The position numbers and the translations under genes are program-made. Shown here in pieces: positions 34,000 to 45,296 of a stretch of 64,000 nucleotides of DNA; position 1 is the stretch's first letter, and each line of letters starts with the position of its first letter. The notes beneath the pieces were generated by a model. The model saw nothing but the letters and a program-made list of their open reading frames with translations, did not search any database and was not told where the DNA came from. Origin of the DNA: Vandiemenella viatica (Eukaryota; Arthropoda; Insecta; Orthoptera; Morabidae); NCBI GenBank assembly GCA_031002005.1, contig JARYHS010011408.1, forward strand, positions 222,931,473 through 222,995,472. The letters are read 5' to 3'.

Positions 34000-35100
34000 T
34001 TTAAAAGACTATTGTGTATTGTTATGAAGGTACGGCAGAGAAATATACTTAGAAAGTGGTAATTAGTTGACTAGAAATATTTCCACCGCAGCATGGACTT
34101 CATCGCAATTAATCATTCAAATCAATTAAATCTGACAAAAACCACCCGTAAAATAATGGTCCCATATCTCTATTTAAATATAAATTTTGATAAGAATTAC
34201 AAAGGATCAACAATATATGGCCTGCTGTTAACTTTTTTGTCCATATTATTGCTAATTGGTATTTACGAGTTCTTTTAGTCATTTAGGTATTACGTGTGTA
34301 TATTTTTAAGATTTATACGTATTATTAACTTTATATGTAAAAATCATACATTGTCGTTACTGTTTTGCTAGTAAATTGTATAGTTGATAAAAGCAGTGTT
34401 TAATAATATTATATCTTGTAAAGCATCTTTAATCTCCTATTTAGGGCGTTTAATTTCACTTTTGGAGTAAACGTTTGAATATATTCGATCTTCTGAGAAG
34501 AATCCGTAAATAAAATAATGGAGCACCAAGACATACATGAGCAAAGTTATTACATTTGCTCTTATCTGAATATTACTTTCAAAATCCCTATTATGATTAT
34601 TCTTTCAATTTTTCAGGAGCATAAGAGTTTACATGATAGGAGGAATTTATTGTGCTGCATTGGTACAAACAACAACTCTTATCGGGTAACGAAATGGATC
34701 GAAACTTTTTTTTATGCTCGGTTAACCTACGGATACGTAGTTACCTTACTGTTTATCATTCCTATGAGACAGTCAAGGACGAACAGCCAATGCCCAGAAA
34801 ATCGGTGGTTAGCCGGGAGCTGACTCAGCCTCTATTCCTGCCGCTCTCACGCCCACTTCGAGCTAACCTTACACGGGCGGCATCGGGAGCACTCACACAA
34901 GCTGCCACCCTGCAAGACTACCAACTCCAGTAGAGAAAATAATTCGCTGATGACCAGCGCCAATTTCGCTAGTTACCACATTACTTCAGAAGCAGTGAAA
35001 ATCGCAAAATTCAACTCTGCCAAGGTTTCTCATTTCTATACATAAAAATCCAGAAAAAAAACACGTTATACAGTTTACAAACTTACATATAGAAGAAGGG
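34000..35100. other. Intron with an unassigned GC-richer patch
   Basis: Mostly AT-rich. At about 34765-34935 GC rises (GGTTAGCCGGGAGCTGACTC and continuation), perhaps a diverged repeat. Reading frames here have no domain. Confidence 0.45.
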
Positions 35101-35123
35101 CCTATGTTTCTGACGCAGAGCAT

Positions 35124-35191
35124 AAAACAGACAATTCCAGAAAACAGACAATTCCAGAAAACAGACAATTCCAGAAAACAGACAATTCCAG
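35124..35191. repeat. 17-bp tandem repeat, 4 copies
   Basis: AAAACAGACAATTCCAG is repeated four times head to tail without mismatch (35124, 35141, 35158, 35175), followed by a partial fifth copy. Confidence 0.97.
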
Positions 35192-35286
35192 AAAACTCCT
35201 TGCAATCGAGCAGAGAAAACAAGTAGGCCTATAACAAATCAGTTTTTTAAGTGAAACTTCTTTGGGCGCTGTAGGGAGAAATTTGC

Positions 35287-35385
35287 TTGCGTTAAGTGCG
35301 TATGCGCCGCGGCGTTAAGTGCGCATGCGCAGAACGTAGCGGTGCATGCGCACTTAACGTTCTGCGCATGCGCACTTAGAATGAT
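35287..35385. promoter_or_regulatory. Palindromic cluster of NRF-1/EWG-type sites
   Basis: TGCGCATGCGCA and close variants occur four times (about 35295, 35318, 35343, 35363) inside an inverted repeat: TAAGTGCGCATGCGCAGAAC pairs with GTTCTGCGCATGCGCACTTA. TGCGCATGCGCA is the consensus for NRF-1 and its insect orthologue Erect wing. The block is CpG-rich in an AT-rich intron. It could be a regulatory site or a foldback repeat that happens to contain the motif. Confidence 0.6.
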
Positions 35386-36000
35386 AAAATTTAAATTGCT
35401 TTAACATTCACTGAGAATCACGTGACGAAGTCAGACGGTATATTTACATCCAGAGGAGTCGCCATTACACTGATACATGCAACAGTATGTTTCGTTGCTT
35501 TTTATGTATCTGTATTCGTTTTATGTCAGTGGTTTCATTACATTATCTATCGCTGTTGTAGTAAGCGAAGAAGTACTGAATCACGTTTATATCGCGATAC
35601 AGTGAAAGTGTTAATGCGCGTGTGATAAAGCTTTTATTTTCATGCAGAAGTGTTTGAATTGGTCTTCACCAAATTGGGAATGAGATATTTAAGCTTTAAA
35701 AAATTATTTAAGTCATGAGACAGAAATTTTAGTTCAACTCGCGATTTTTGACAGGCTTAGAAGATACTTACTTTAACTAAATGTTTGCACACTGATACAT
35801 GCACCAGAATTTTTAGTTGTGAGCCAGAAATTTGTATTTGAACCATCATTTACACGGGCTTTGAAACCAGTTATTAACGAAAAGGAAACCAGTTATTAAC
35901 GAAAATTGATTGTAACAACGATTAGCAGATAATTTTTACTAGATTTTCTGGGTATACCATGTCGTTGTCTAATCTTTCGGCTGCCGTTCTACAGCCTTCG

Positions 36001-36036
36001 TCAGAGATACTATTTATAGTAAAATAGTATCTCTGA
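36001..36036. repeat. Short perfect hairpin
   Basis: TCAGAGATACTATTT pairs with AAATAGTATCTCTGA, with a loop of about 6 bases. Possibly a minimal MITE end. Confidence 0.85.
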
Positions 36037-36226
36037 TTAAGGCTCTAAACACAATATTCAGACTAAGGCTAGATTAAATAGCGATAGCGCTTTAAATTTT
36101 TAATAATTTATATTTGTTTACGAGAATAACGTGGACGAAATTTCTATTTATTGTACAAAAGCAATATAGTGCTGTTTGTCTACTCGACTGCTAAGCAAAT
36201 TATAAAAAATACACATTAAAATACAT

Positions 36227-36607
36227 AATTAAACAAAGGAAAAACGAAACGGCTTTAGGCAATATAAATCACAGGGAAAGGGTAAATGGCTCATCACTCA
36301 CCAAAGTTGAAGGCAGCGACGGGAGAAGCACATATATCACGAACACAAAAAATACACTATATTTTGGTCTCAAACCTTCTTCATCTTAAAGAGAATGAGT
36401 CATGTGGTTCGGGAGGTGTGCACACGCCGAAGTATCCTACATGACTGAGTGGATTATCAACATGGCGATGCGACTAAGATGTTAAGGTGAAGAAGGTTTA
36501 AGACCAAAATATAGTGTATTTTTTTGTGTTCGTGATATATGTGTCTCTCCCGTCGCTGCCTTCAGCTTTGGTGAGTGATGAGTCATTTTCCCTTTCCTTG
36601 TGATTTG
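36227..36607. mobile_element. Foldback MITE with 13-bp flanking direct repeat
   Basis: 36264-36390 and 36484-36607 are inverted copies of about 120 bases (ATCACAGGGAAAGGG, CATCACTCACCAAAG, CGACGGGAGA, CACTATATTTTGGTCT), separated by about 95 bases of unique sequence. CATTAAAATACAT flanks it exactly at 36214-36226 and 36608-36620. No coding part. Confidence 0.85.
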
Positions 36608-36659
36608 CATTAAAATACATGGAAGTTTCAATCCTCGTTCGTGTACACACTAATACACG

Positions 36660-36850
36660 CACCGATTTTTTTTTTTTTTGTACCCCTTTATGCCTCATCG
36701 ACGTCGAGGTCATCAGTGGGGGGAAAGATTTCGTCCTTGGCCTTTTGAAGGATCCGTACCGACATACTTCTGGAGTAATTTCGGAAAAACCTTGGAAAAC
36801 CAATGTTTGGATGGCTGGACGTGGATATGGATCCTCGTATTACCAAAGGT
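36660..36850 (-). mobile_element. SINE family A, diverged
   Basis: The poly-T start, TGCCTCATCGACGTCGAGGTC, GGCCTTTTGAAGGATCCG, GGAGTAATTTCGG and AACCTTGGAAAACC keep the family A order in reverse. The head is largely lost. Confidence 0.8.
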
Positions 36851-36859
36851 GAAACCAAA

Positions 36860-38150
36860 ACCAGTTACCTCGTCGACTTATTGAAATGAGATTTATAATT
36901 TAGTTTCAAAAGTAGTAACTAACTTAACAAATTGTTGTTAATATTCAGCATTAACAATATTTTTTTCGTATTACTTAATTAAAATATAGAAATACACAAG
37001 ATTCGACTGCGTTAGCGATAAATTTATGTAGTCTTGTTTTCGACATCTGTACTTTTACTTTCTCACTGTATCAATCAATGTTTGAATTATCGCTCCTGTC
37101 ATGATTGGCTGTTCTTATGCCAGATGTTTTGATAACACTACACAACTCTATTTATTTTAGGTTGGCAGGTGCACAGAACGCAACGCGTATTCATTTATTT
37201 CCAGTTGTGAAGTAACATATCTCTTAGCCATCTTACTGTCTGTTAGTTATAACATACGATTATCTTCACTTTTATGGTCTGGAAAGAAATGGCTGGTATT
37301 AAACAGACAGTGTAATGATATATTGCATTGATCTGACACTTCCTGTATCGCCTTATAAGGTACTGGATAGGCAGTGGGGATACTCTACGCTGCAAAGACA
37401 ATGCAGCGCGCTCGAGCAATTCCACCTGTCGCACGGACCAGAGATTTTATCTGTCTCGTGGCAGTCAGGTGCAAGAGCCCGTTTGGATCGGATCTGATAT
37501 ATTAAGATAAGTATTCGGTTCAACCTTACGATTAAAGAATAACTGTGTATTACTCGTATTAGATTCTATACATTGTCGTAACCAATTAATTAGTTTATCA
37601 ACTTGTGGAAACTTTTAAATGCAACTGAAGTGTTCATATTCCTTCGTTTTAAGGTAAATAACTATTTCCTTTAAGATCTGGTCTTCGGGTCGGGCGTTCG
37701 GAATGGCGCATGCTCCATTCCCAGTTCGGAATGTACATTTCTGCTTTCTATTGTTCCAGGTGATTCAGAGATATTTCTTTAAATCCACGTTCAAATTACT
37801 CGTACTTCTCTTTCCTTACTTTCAATCTCGATCGATGTTGATTAGATGTGATGTCCTGATTCAAAAGAAAATGTTGACGAACGAAGCTACAAGAGTTATC
37901 AAATACTTCCAGGGATTTTTTGGGTCTCAACTTCAAATTGGTTCTATTACGTTGAAAATATTAATGTAACACAGTATTTTCATTCCTCAGTATTGCAGAA
38001 ATATTATTATTCAGTTATTTTTTATTGATTATTTTTTATTTCTTTTCCTAAGCTTCTCACACTTGACGTATGAACTAAATATGATTAATTATCATGCTCG
38101 TATATTATTTGTAAGACCGAGATAGGAGGAGGACAAATTTGCTCTCCTAC
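36860..38150. other. Intron, nothing recognised
   Basis: AT-rich with a few GC-richer bases near 37370-37500. No supported coding region or repeat family. Confidence 0.5.
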
Positions 38151-38159
38151 CTACCATCC

Positions 38160-38350
38160 TACTTACCATCCCGACAAGGTTTTTCCGTGTGTTCCCCCAG
38201 TCACTCAAGGCGAATGCTGGGATAGTTCCCTATAAGGCCACGGCCGACTTCCATCCACCCTCCCTCCCCTTTAGGTTAGTCGTCTGAAAAGAGCCTTCGA
38301 GACCCTCCAGCAGTCCACCTCCCAGGCTTTATTTGGGAGGAATGAAAATA
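38160..38350 (+). mobile_element. SINE family A-related variant, 5'-truncated
   Basis: Contains CCCAGTCACTCAAGGCGAAT, GCTGGGATAGTTCC and GGCCACGGCCGACTTCC, the body landmarks of a family A relative with a different 3' region. No tRNA head is left. Confidence 0.65.
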
Positions 38351-38371
38351 GTAAAAAAAGAATTGTTATTT

Positions 38372-38850
38372 CTAAAAGGTGTTTTTATGTCACAAGCAAT
38401 TATCTTCCTTCATACCTAATCGAAGTCGACAATGACGTATGATTCTATAGATTAAGGTCTCCGCTTTGGTCACATCATTATGTTATATTTTTTTTAAAAG
38501 TATTTTTTTTCGGAATTCTACCCTAAAGGGGCAAAACTATCATCATTTACGTAACGTGTATATATTTTATGAGGAGCCATTTATCTTCCATGATACCTAA
38601 CCGAAATCGCGAGAAATGAGGAAGCATTTTAAGATTAAGGTCTCCTATCTGGAAAAGAATTTATCGGAATTATACCCTTAGAACGCGAAAGTGTCAATAT
38701 TTCAACAATGTGCTTTGTTTTTTGACACGAATCTTTTATCTCCCTTAGTACCTAACCGAAAACCATAAATGACATCTTCGCTTTAGCAACATAACATATT
38801 AAGAAAGCAATAGTTTGGAATTCGATCCTTAAATGTCAAAAGTGTTATCC
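38372..38850. repeat. Decayed tandem repeat, about 155-180 bp, 3 units
   Basis: The phrase ATCTTCC-T-ATACCTAA-CGAA recurs at about 38401, 38581 and 38731, followed each time by an AT-rich block and GGAATT-TA/GATCC. The units are strongly diverged. Confidence 0.7.
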
Positions 38851-40175
38851 ATCAAGGTCAGGCTTAGGAAACAGTACAGAACCAAGGAGTTAGGTTTCGC
38901 TGGCGGCAAAGGATTGATCGCGTTACAAAGATAACAATAATTGATTGATTTCTAACCGCTAGATAGCAGCAGCACTTATTACGTAAATATTAATAAACTG
39001 CTTCCCTGGCGTTGACAAGGATTTGATTCATACAGCACCATAGACTTATATCACAGAGATATCAAATCTGAGTTTTTTTTTATACAACGAAAGAACTTCT
39101 TAAACCAGCATATGGTCAATTACAGTTCGATTTAAGAAAGATTTTAGAAATATTAATAATATAACAGCCACTTAATAAATCCGTAGACCCATACTAAAAA
39201 TAGTTTTAGAGTGTCTCCCACCCTAAATAAAAATGTGGTAGATGGAAGTCGGGGTTCCTGCCACCAGTTCTCTTTGTCAAGATAGCCAGTAAAACAATAA
39301 AAAAAAATTATTATTTTATCGTTTAGCAGCTAAGAAGCACGTGGAACCATTAATTTGCATTGTCCTTCTTATTCTTCTTGTTTCTTCTTATCTTCCCAAA
39401 ACCTTCTCATTCATTCGCTGCTGGCTTGACGTCTCTCTTGTGCCCAGGCATTTCTGAGTTTCAGATTTTTTGCTGTTGGAATCTTAGAGGCAAAATTATG
39501 AGAAGTGATTAACCGTCTATATATACTTCGTTTAGATGTCCCACTGTCTAGGTTGACTTGTGCAAGGTTAAACTGGGTTTCTAAAAGCCAGCGTACTTTG
39601 GTTTGTCGAGGTCCGTTGACGATGCGGAAGATTTTCTTCGTCAGTCGCGTCATCGATTCGTGCTCTATGTCCGTAGAATTTCATGCGTCTTTTCCGTGCA
39701 AGTGGTGTGAATCGTTCGGTCAGTGAATACAGTTCTTCTGAGCTTTTGCGCATCCAGATACCGTCTTGGATCTTGGGACGGAATATTTTTCTCAGTATCT
39801 GTTTTTCTACTTTTTCAATTCCTTTGGCATTTACAGTTAAAGATGATGTCTCCGTCGCATACAGCGCTCCTGGAAGAACGAGGGTGCGGTAGTGATGGAG
39901 TTTGGCTATGGTGGAAAGTGATTTCTTATAGCAAGTATTCCAAGTAATTGTTAATGCTTTTCGCAGTTTTTCTGCGTTGGTTTTGTGGACCGCTTTCTCA
40001 GTTCCAGTAGTTTCTCCTACGTACTTTAAGTGTTTAACTTGTTTGATAATGCTATACTTGATAACGAGTGGCTCCAGGTTTGTGCTTTTGGAATCCATAT
40101 ATTGCGTTTTCTCATAAGAGATTAGCAGGCCGGTTTTGATGGCTATCTCATGAAGCTTTTCAACAACATGTCACT

Positions 40176-40325
40176 CCAAGATCCTCAGCAGTTCGTGTAG
40201 TTACTGTTAAATCATCCTCAAAAGCAAGACATTTTATGTATATTTGTTCAGTCCAAGATCCTCAGCAGTTCGTGTAGTTACTGTTAAATCATCCTCAAAA
40301 GCAAGACATTTTATGTAGATTTGTT
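40176..40325. repeat. 77-bp tandem duplication inside the LINE
   Basis: CCAAGATCCTCAGCAGTTCG and the following bases up to GACATTTTATGTA occur at 40176 and again at 40253 with a single mismatch near the end. The near identity shows a recent duplication in an old element, or an assembly artefact. Confidence 0.92.
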
Positions 40326-41179
40326 TATCCTTTCTTCCCATATATATTCCAGATATTTATTATTTCCATATGCTATTGATCTTGTCTAGTACCAGGTTGA
40401 ACAAAGGTAGTTATAACCCATCCCCTTGTCTTATACCAGTTTTAATTTCAAATGGTTCAGAGATTTCACCAATAATTTTCAGTTTTGAAGTTGCATTTGT
40501 TGAATTAACATAGTGGATTTATTATCTACTCCATATTCACGCAGTATATTGAACAGTGTGGTGCGGTCAACCGAATCGTATGCTTTCGTAAAGTCACCAA
40601 AAGTTACCACTGTGCGGTTTTACTGACGATGTTGGAGCATCATCTTGAGGTTCCAGATCTGTTCTATGCATGATCGGTGTGGTCGGAATCATGCTTGGTA
40701 TTCACCAATCCTATGTTCTGTCTGTTTCTCCAACCTTGACCGGAGGGCACAAGAAAATAATTTGTAGGAAATTGGCAGGAGTGAAATCCCTAGAAAATTG
40801 TTTGGATCTGTTCTGTCACCTTTTTTATGTAGGGGGTGAAATAATGCAAATTTCCAGTCTGCAGGTATGACGTCGGTCTCCCATATATTTGAAATGATAA
40901 CGTGCAGCCACTCAATCAGTATTTCGTCCCAGATTTTGAGCATCTCGCCTATACTCCGTCTTCCCCTTGTGATTTGTTATTTTTCAACTGAAACATGATG
41001 TTTCGGACCTCAACCAGCGTTGGTGGAGCTGATACGTGATTTGGGGAGGGTATCTGGAAATGGCGTTTCTCGGTAAGTGGTTCATATTTGTACATCTTCT
41101 CCAAGAACTGCTTCAGAATGTCACTATTAACCTTTGTGTTGGTTTCAAGCGTACCATTAGATCGACGGGAGCAAAGACA

Positions 41180-41423
41180 CCGAGCGTGATGGGTGAATGG
41201 TTAACGTTTTGGCCTCGCATTCGGGAGGACATGGGTTCGAATCCCCGCCCGGACACCCAGATTTGGGTTTTCCATGGTTTCCCCAAATCACTCCAGGGGA
41301 ATGCCGGGATGCTTCCTTCAAAAAGGCCATGGCTGAATTCCTCCCCGTTCCTTGACCCCAGTCCTATCCCACCTCTAATGACCTTAGCCGTCGACGAGGC
41401 GTAAAGCAATAAGGGGGAAAAAA
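41180..41423 (+). mobile_element. SINE family A, tail type 1, with 13-bp TSD
   Basis: Complete SINE (CCGAGCGTGATGGGTGAATG, B box GGTTCGAATCCCCG, tail CCGTCGACGAGGCGTAAAGC). Flanks GGGAGCAAAGACA (41167-41179) and GGAAGCAAAGACA (41424-41436) are the target-site duplication within the LINE. Confidence 0.95.
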
Positions 41424-41627
41424 GGAAGCAAAGACAAAGAGGCTTAAAGGAAGACAGTTCTTCCTTGAAAGTTTTGAAAAATAATTTTTGTGTTGTTTCT
41501 TTTGAAGTCATTGTGCTTTCAGAGGTTCACTTTCAGAGTATAGCAGTTATTCGAAATTATCTCTTAAACCGGAAACACATTGTCAGCGAGAAAATTAGTA
41601 ATCTATCAGAATTCAGGTCTAAATGAA

Positions 41628-42235
41628 ATACATGGTGGTCCAGGAGATATTATAAACATTGGAGCAGATGGTAGTATGAACAATATTGAGTGAACAAATT
41701 CATATAAACGTGTCCGATCTCCATTCGTTTTAGAGATGCAAGTGGTGGAATGTTATGCATAAAATAAACCTCAGAAAGTGATCAAGAGCGCACAAATAAT
41801 TTATTGAAGTACTTTATTCATGAAAAAAACACTCATATTTTACGACACTTTAAATTAAATGCTCGAAAATCCTACCGACTTCATTACACTAATTGAAGCA
41901 CTTTGTTGATGCTTGAAGTTGACACGTACAGTACCGATGCCGATGCGAGCTGCAAAATGTACTGAAGTAGATGGTGGGATTTTTCCAATATTAAATTTAA
42001 ACTATTATAAAACAAGCATTTGTAATTTCATGAATAAAGTACTTCAATAAGTTATTTATATGTTTTTGTTTCCTTTCTGAGATTTATTTTATGCATAATA
42101 TTCTAGTACCTGTATCTCCAAACAAATAGAAATCAGACACACGTCTATATGAACTTTTTTACTCCATATTTTTCATACTGCCACCTCCGTCAATATTTAC
42201 CATTCCTCATGAATCACTCTGTATGTTGCATTTTA
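41628..42235. mobile_element. Foldback MITE, about 200-bp inverted arms
   Basis: The left arm (GGAGATATTATAAACATTGG, then AGTATGAACAATAT, ATTATGCATAAAATAAA-like, TTATTGAAGTACTTTATTCA) matches the reverse complement of 42030-42232. The arms differ by roughly 20%, so it is old. The centre is unique AT-rich sequence. No transposase is present. Confidence 0.83.
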
Positions 42236-42239
42236 CCCC

Positions 42240-42640
42240 TAGTAATACGGTTGGTACATTATTGAAAAGCACATAAATATGCAACCAGTAGTTACAGCAT
42301 GAAACGCGTTCGACAAAAGAAAAGGATACTAATTTGTGAACGCTTTTATCTTAAATTTCTCACCTTTCCGAGTTTACATCAAAATGGAGCATACCATATT
42401 TCGAAGCCAGGACCATGACTCAAATTCTCACAGAAAACCATCAACCAGAAACACAGAATAACGGTCAACGAAACGTAAATTCCTTCTCGCAGACAAATTG
42501 TTACGCCAGAAGATATACATAAAACAAGAATGCTTGCCTATTATACATAAAAATTTTGTTTAAAACTTTTTGTAGTATTTATCAGAAACGGTTTTAAATT
42601 AACTGCTCGAATGTATTTACTATAACAAAAAACAGAGACT
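42240..42640. other. Intergenic/intron spacer, nothing recognised
   Basis: AT-rich sequence between the foldback MITE and the hAT element. No feature is supported. Confidence 0.5.
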
Positions 42641-42910
42641 AAAAAGCAGTTACCAGTGATGTGCCGAATCGTTAAAAATGTATATCCGCGGATGATTAGT
42701 GTCTAGATCCGCGAATACGGATACGGGTCTCCACTTGCTCAACTTGGACCGACTGTCCACTACGATCTATTATCGACGAACGACCAGCTTATGCGACGTG
42801 TTTTAACATTGCACTGTGCTTGTTTATGTTTATATTTTAGGATGACATAGGATAGCGTAGATTATATAAGTTTGTGTTTTTTTTGGGAAGTTGTAAGTTA
42901 AATAAAAACA

Positions 42911-43100
42911 ATGTCTACAAAAAAGTATAGTCGTGTAATATGGAAATATTTTACGACAGTAAATGACGAATCTGCTAAATACAAAATCTGTGAAGGAATG
43001 TATTAACATAAAGGTACAACTTCGTTAAATAATCACCTTCAGACGAAATACCCACAAGAATATGAGTTATTCTTAAAAGAAGACTCCGTTAAGAAGATTG
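42911..43100 (+). pseudogene. hAT transposase BED zinc-finger region, broken
   Basis: The frame starts MSTKKYSRVIWKYFTTVND, then AKYKICEGMY, a stop, and GTTSLNNHLQTKYPQEY. This has the BED-finger order: W-x-x-F, C-x-x-C (the second C lost in KICEG) and L-x-x-H-L-x-x-x-H with Y replacing H. The domain binds transposon ends. The stop after GMY and the altered ligand residues show decay. Confidence 0.78.
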
Positions 43101-43204
43101 CCGGCCAAAACATTCTGCAGGTAACATCTTTAAAAACGATAAAAAGAGAATTTATAAAAACACTAGCTGGTGCCCTCGACTTCGTTCGTGTATGTAAAGA
43201 ATTT

Positions 43205-43884
43205 GGATTGACAGCCACCGACACCTAACCAACATACTGCACGGTGGGAGACTCGATGCTATTACCACCCACAAACACCAGTCATCTGCACTATGTAGTT
43301 CAGGCAGCAAAGTAAAATATACGAACACACATGTCTTTGGTCGAAATACGAAATTATCCTTGATCGATCACTTTCAACCACCATATTTCACACACTCCCA
43401 CAGTTACCGAAATTCGGCCAACGTTGTGATCGATGGGTGACTCTGTGCTACTACCACACACAAACACCAGTGATCTGCGCAATATACTTTTGGTTGAAAA
43501 GTGATACACCATGACACATACGTGTTTTGTAGAAATATGAAAGAGTCGCAGGTCGACCAATTTCAACCATCATATCTCCAACGTCCCCATAGCTACCAAC
43601 ATCTAATCACCATAGTACACGATACCACACACAAACACCACTGATCTACGCTATGTAGTTATGGCAGCAAAGTGACATACAGGGAGACACATGTCTTTGG
43701 TCGAAATATGAAAATGCCCTGCATCGACCACATTTAACCATCATGTCTCCAACATCCCCACAGCTATCGGCATTCGGCCAACGTTGTGCACGATAGGAAA
43801 CTCCATGCTACTTTCAGACACAAACACTAGTGATCTGTGCTAGGTAGTGGTGGCTGAAAAGTGAAACATAGGGAATCACATGTC
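43205..43884. repeat. Satellite-like tandem repeat, 171-189 bp, 3.7 units
   Basis: ACAAACACCA-T-ATCTGC anchors the units at 43271, 43460, 43631 and 43820. Each carries GTAGTT-GGCAGCAAAGT or GGCTGAAAAGTG, CACATGTCTTTGGTCGAAAT and ACCATCATATCTCC blocks. It separates the BED-finger part from the transposase core of the hAT element. Confidence 0.9.
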
Positions 43885-43888
43885 TATA

Positions 43889-44334
43889 CAGGGTGTTACA
43901 AAAAGGTACGGCCAAACTTTCAGGAAACATTCCTCACACACAAACAAAGAAAATATGTTATGTGGACATGTGTCCGGAAACGCTTACTTTCCATGTTAGA
44001 GCTCATTTTATTACTTCTCTTCAAATCACATTAAACATGGAATGGAAACACACAGCAACAGAACGTACCAGCGTGACTTCAAACACTTTGTTACAGGAAA
44101 TGTTCAAAATGTCCTCCATTAGCGAGGATACATGCATCCACCCTCCGTCGCATGGAATCCCTGATGCGCTGATGCAGCCCTGGAGAATGGCGTATTGTAT
44201 CACAGCCGTCCACAATATGAGTTCTAACATGGAAAGTAAGCGTTTCCGGACACATGTCCACATAACATATTTTCTTTGTTTGTGTGTGAGGAATGTTTCC
44301 TGAAAGTTTGGCCGTACCTTTTTGTAACACCCTG
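43889..44334. mobile_element. Tc1/mariner-type MITE with about 110-bp TIRs
   Basis: CAGGGTGTTACAAAAAGGTA at the left is exactly inverted at the right, and the arms match for about 110 bases (to GAAAGTAAGCG-type sequence). TA flanks both ends, the standard Tc1/mariner target duplication. The middle, on the minus strand, encodes RIRDSMRRRVDACILANGGH and FEHFL, like the C terminus of a Tc1/mariner (IS630-type) transposase. It seems to be a deletion derivative of an autonomous element, inserted in the hAT. Confidence 0.87.
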
Positions 44335-44409
44335 TATATATGGAAGATTTTTAACGAATAAATAGAAAAAGTCGAAATGTGGAATAATACAAAATAAAAA
44401 TTAAAACTA

Positions 44410-44940
44410 TTTAATTGCAGAAATTATAGCTTTATCTCATTTACCTTTCCAAGATTTAGAAGATTTCGTGTTTCGACGATTGATGGCTAATGTTGTTGCA
44501 AATTATGTTCTAAAAACAGGAAATATTTTATGGAACGTATTGGCAGCGAATTTTACGATCGAAAATAAAGAACGTATTAAAAGATTTTGAGAAAGTTTCC
44601 TTCACATCAGATATCTGGTCGGATTTTTGATCAGGTGTTTAATTATTATCCTTAATATTACAAACGATTTTATAAAGAAAATATCGTTTTAAAAGCGGGA
44701 ATTCTTGAAGAACGCCAAATGGGCGATTACATTTCGGTAATATTCCAAAGTATGTTTGAAGGATGGGGAATCCCGAAACAGAATGTGCACTGCATGGTAA
44801 GAGATGGGGGATCCAACATGAAGCGTGCCTGCACTTTATCTGACGTAGATAATATTGAGTGTACAGTACATCAGCTGCATCTGGTTGTTAAAAACTTGAT
44901 TCAATCTCCATATTACATAAACACTTTAGCGGTATCTTAA
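44410..44940 (+). pseudogene. hAT transposase core fragments
   Basis: The plus strand reads LPFQDLEDFVFRRLMANVVA, a frameshift and stops, then MGDYISVIFQSMFEGWGIPK, VHCMVRDGGSNMKRAC and IECTVHQLHLVVKN. The D-G-G-S-N-M-x-R-A and C-T-x-H-x-L-H-L-V-V patterns mark the second catalytic aspartate and the C-x-x-H region of hAT transposases. The C-terminal dimerisation part is absent after the stop at 44940. Not functional. Confidence 0.87.
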
Positions 44941-45296
44941 TAATAATTTCAGTTAGCAAACAATCTGATCTCACTATAAATATAATTGAAATTTACTAAG
45001 TGGTAAGTTATCAGTTACCTTTGGTAACTTAGTATGTTTAAAAAAATAATTTTTTCAATATAAATGGACCAGATATAAGATTTTAAGAAATATAAAGTAA
45101 TTGGAATTGAAGTTAATAGTATTTTTTTGCTACCTATCTTTAGAATTTTATATACGTGCTTAGTGAAATTATTTACAAAAGATCCGTTAACGATCCACTA
45201 AAAAAGTAACTGATACGGATACGGGTAAGAATCTTTTTACCCCCTCGGATATCCGCGGATACGGATAAGGATATCGGGCACATCACTAGTAGTTAC

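Larger units (their letters stand above)
39360..41510 (-). mobile_element. RTE-like LINE, truncated, with nested SINE
   Basis: On the minus strand: from about 40943, DVIPADWKFALFHPLHKKGD and LGISLLPISYKLFSC (RT fingers), then RLEKQTEHRIGEYQA. After frameshifts comes a palm region, then (40098-39568) QILRKIFRPKIQDGIWMRKS and RRMKFYGHRARI, followed by TKVRWLLETQ and AWAQERRQASSE at the C end. These are hallmarks of endonuclease/RT LINEs of the RTE type. The SINE at 41180-41423 interrupts the 5' part. Many frameshifts and a 77-bp internal duplication make it inactive. Confidence 0.87.
42654..45288 (+). mobile_element. hAT DNA transposon, degenerate, with nested insertions
   Basis: Ends are CAGTGATGTGCC at the left and its near-complement GGGCACATCACTA at the right, with 8-bp flanks GCAGTTAC (42646-42653) and GTAGTTAC (45289-45296), the 8-bp TSD expected for hAT. 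Subterminal GGATACGG/CCGCGGAT repeats lie near both ends. Inside are a BED zinc finger and hAT transposase core remains, a satellite block and a separate MITE. Confidence 0.9.

Noticed and set aside
35422..35625. 67-codon frame with hydrophobic segments beside the NRF-1 cluster
   Set aside because: Its first codon is GTG and no early ATG exists. There is no homologue known to me and no further gene structure.
38372..38850. Possible CRISPR-like array
   Set aside because: The repeats are about 155-180 bp, diverged and not spaced by unique spacers. The DNA is clearly eukaryotic.
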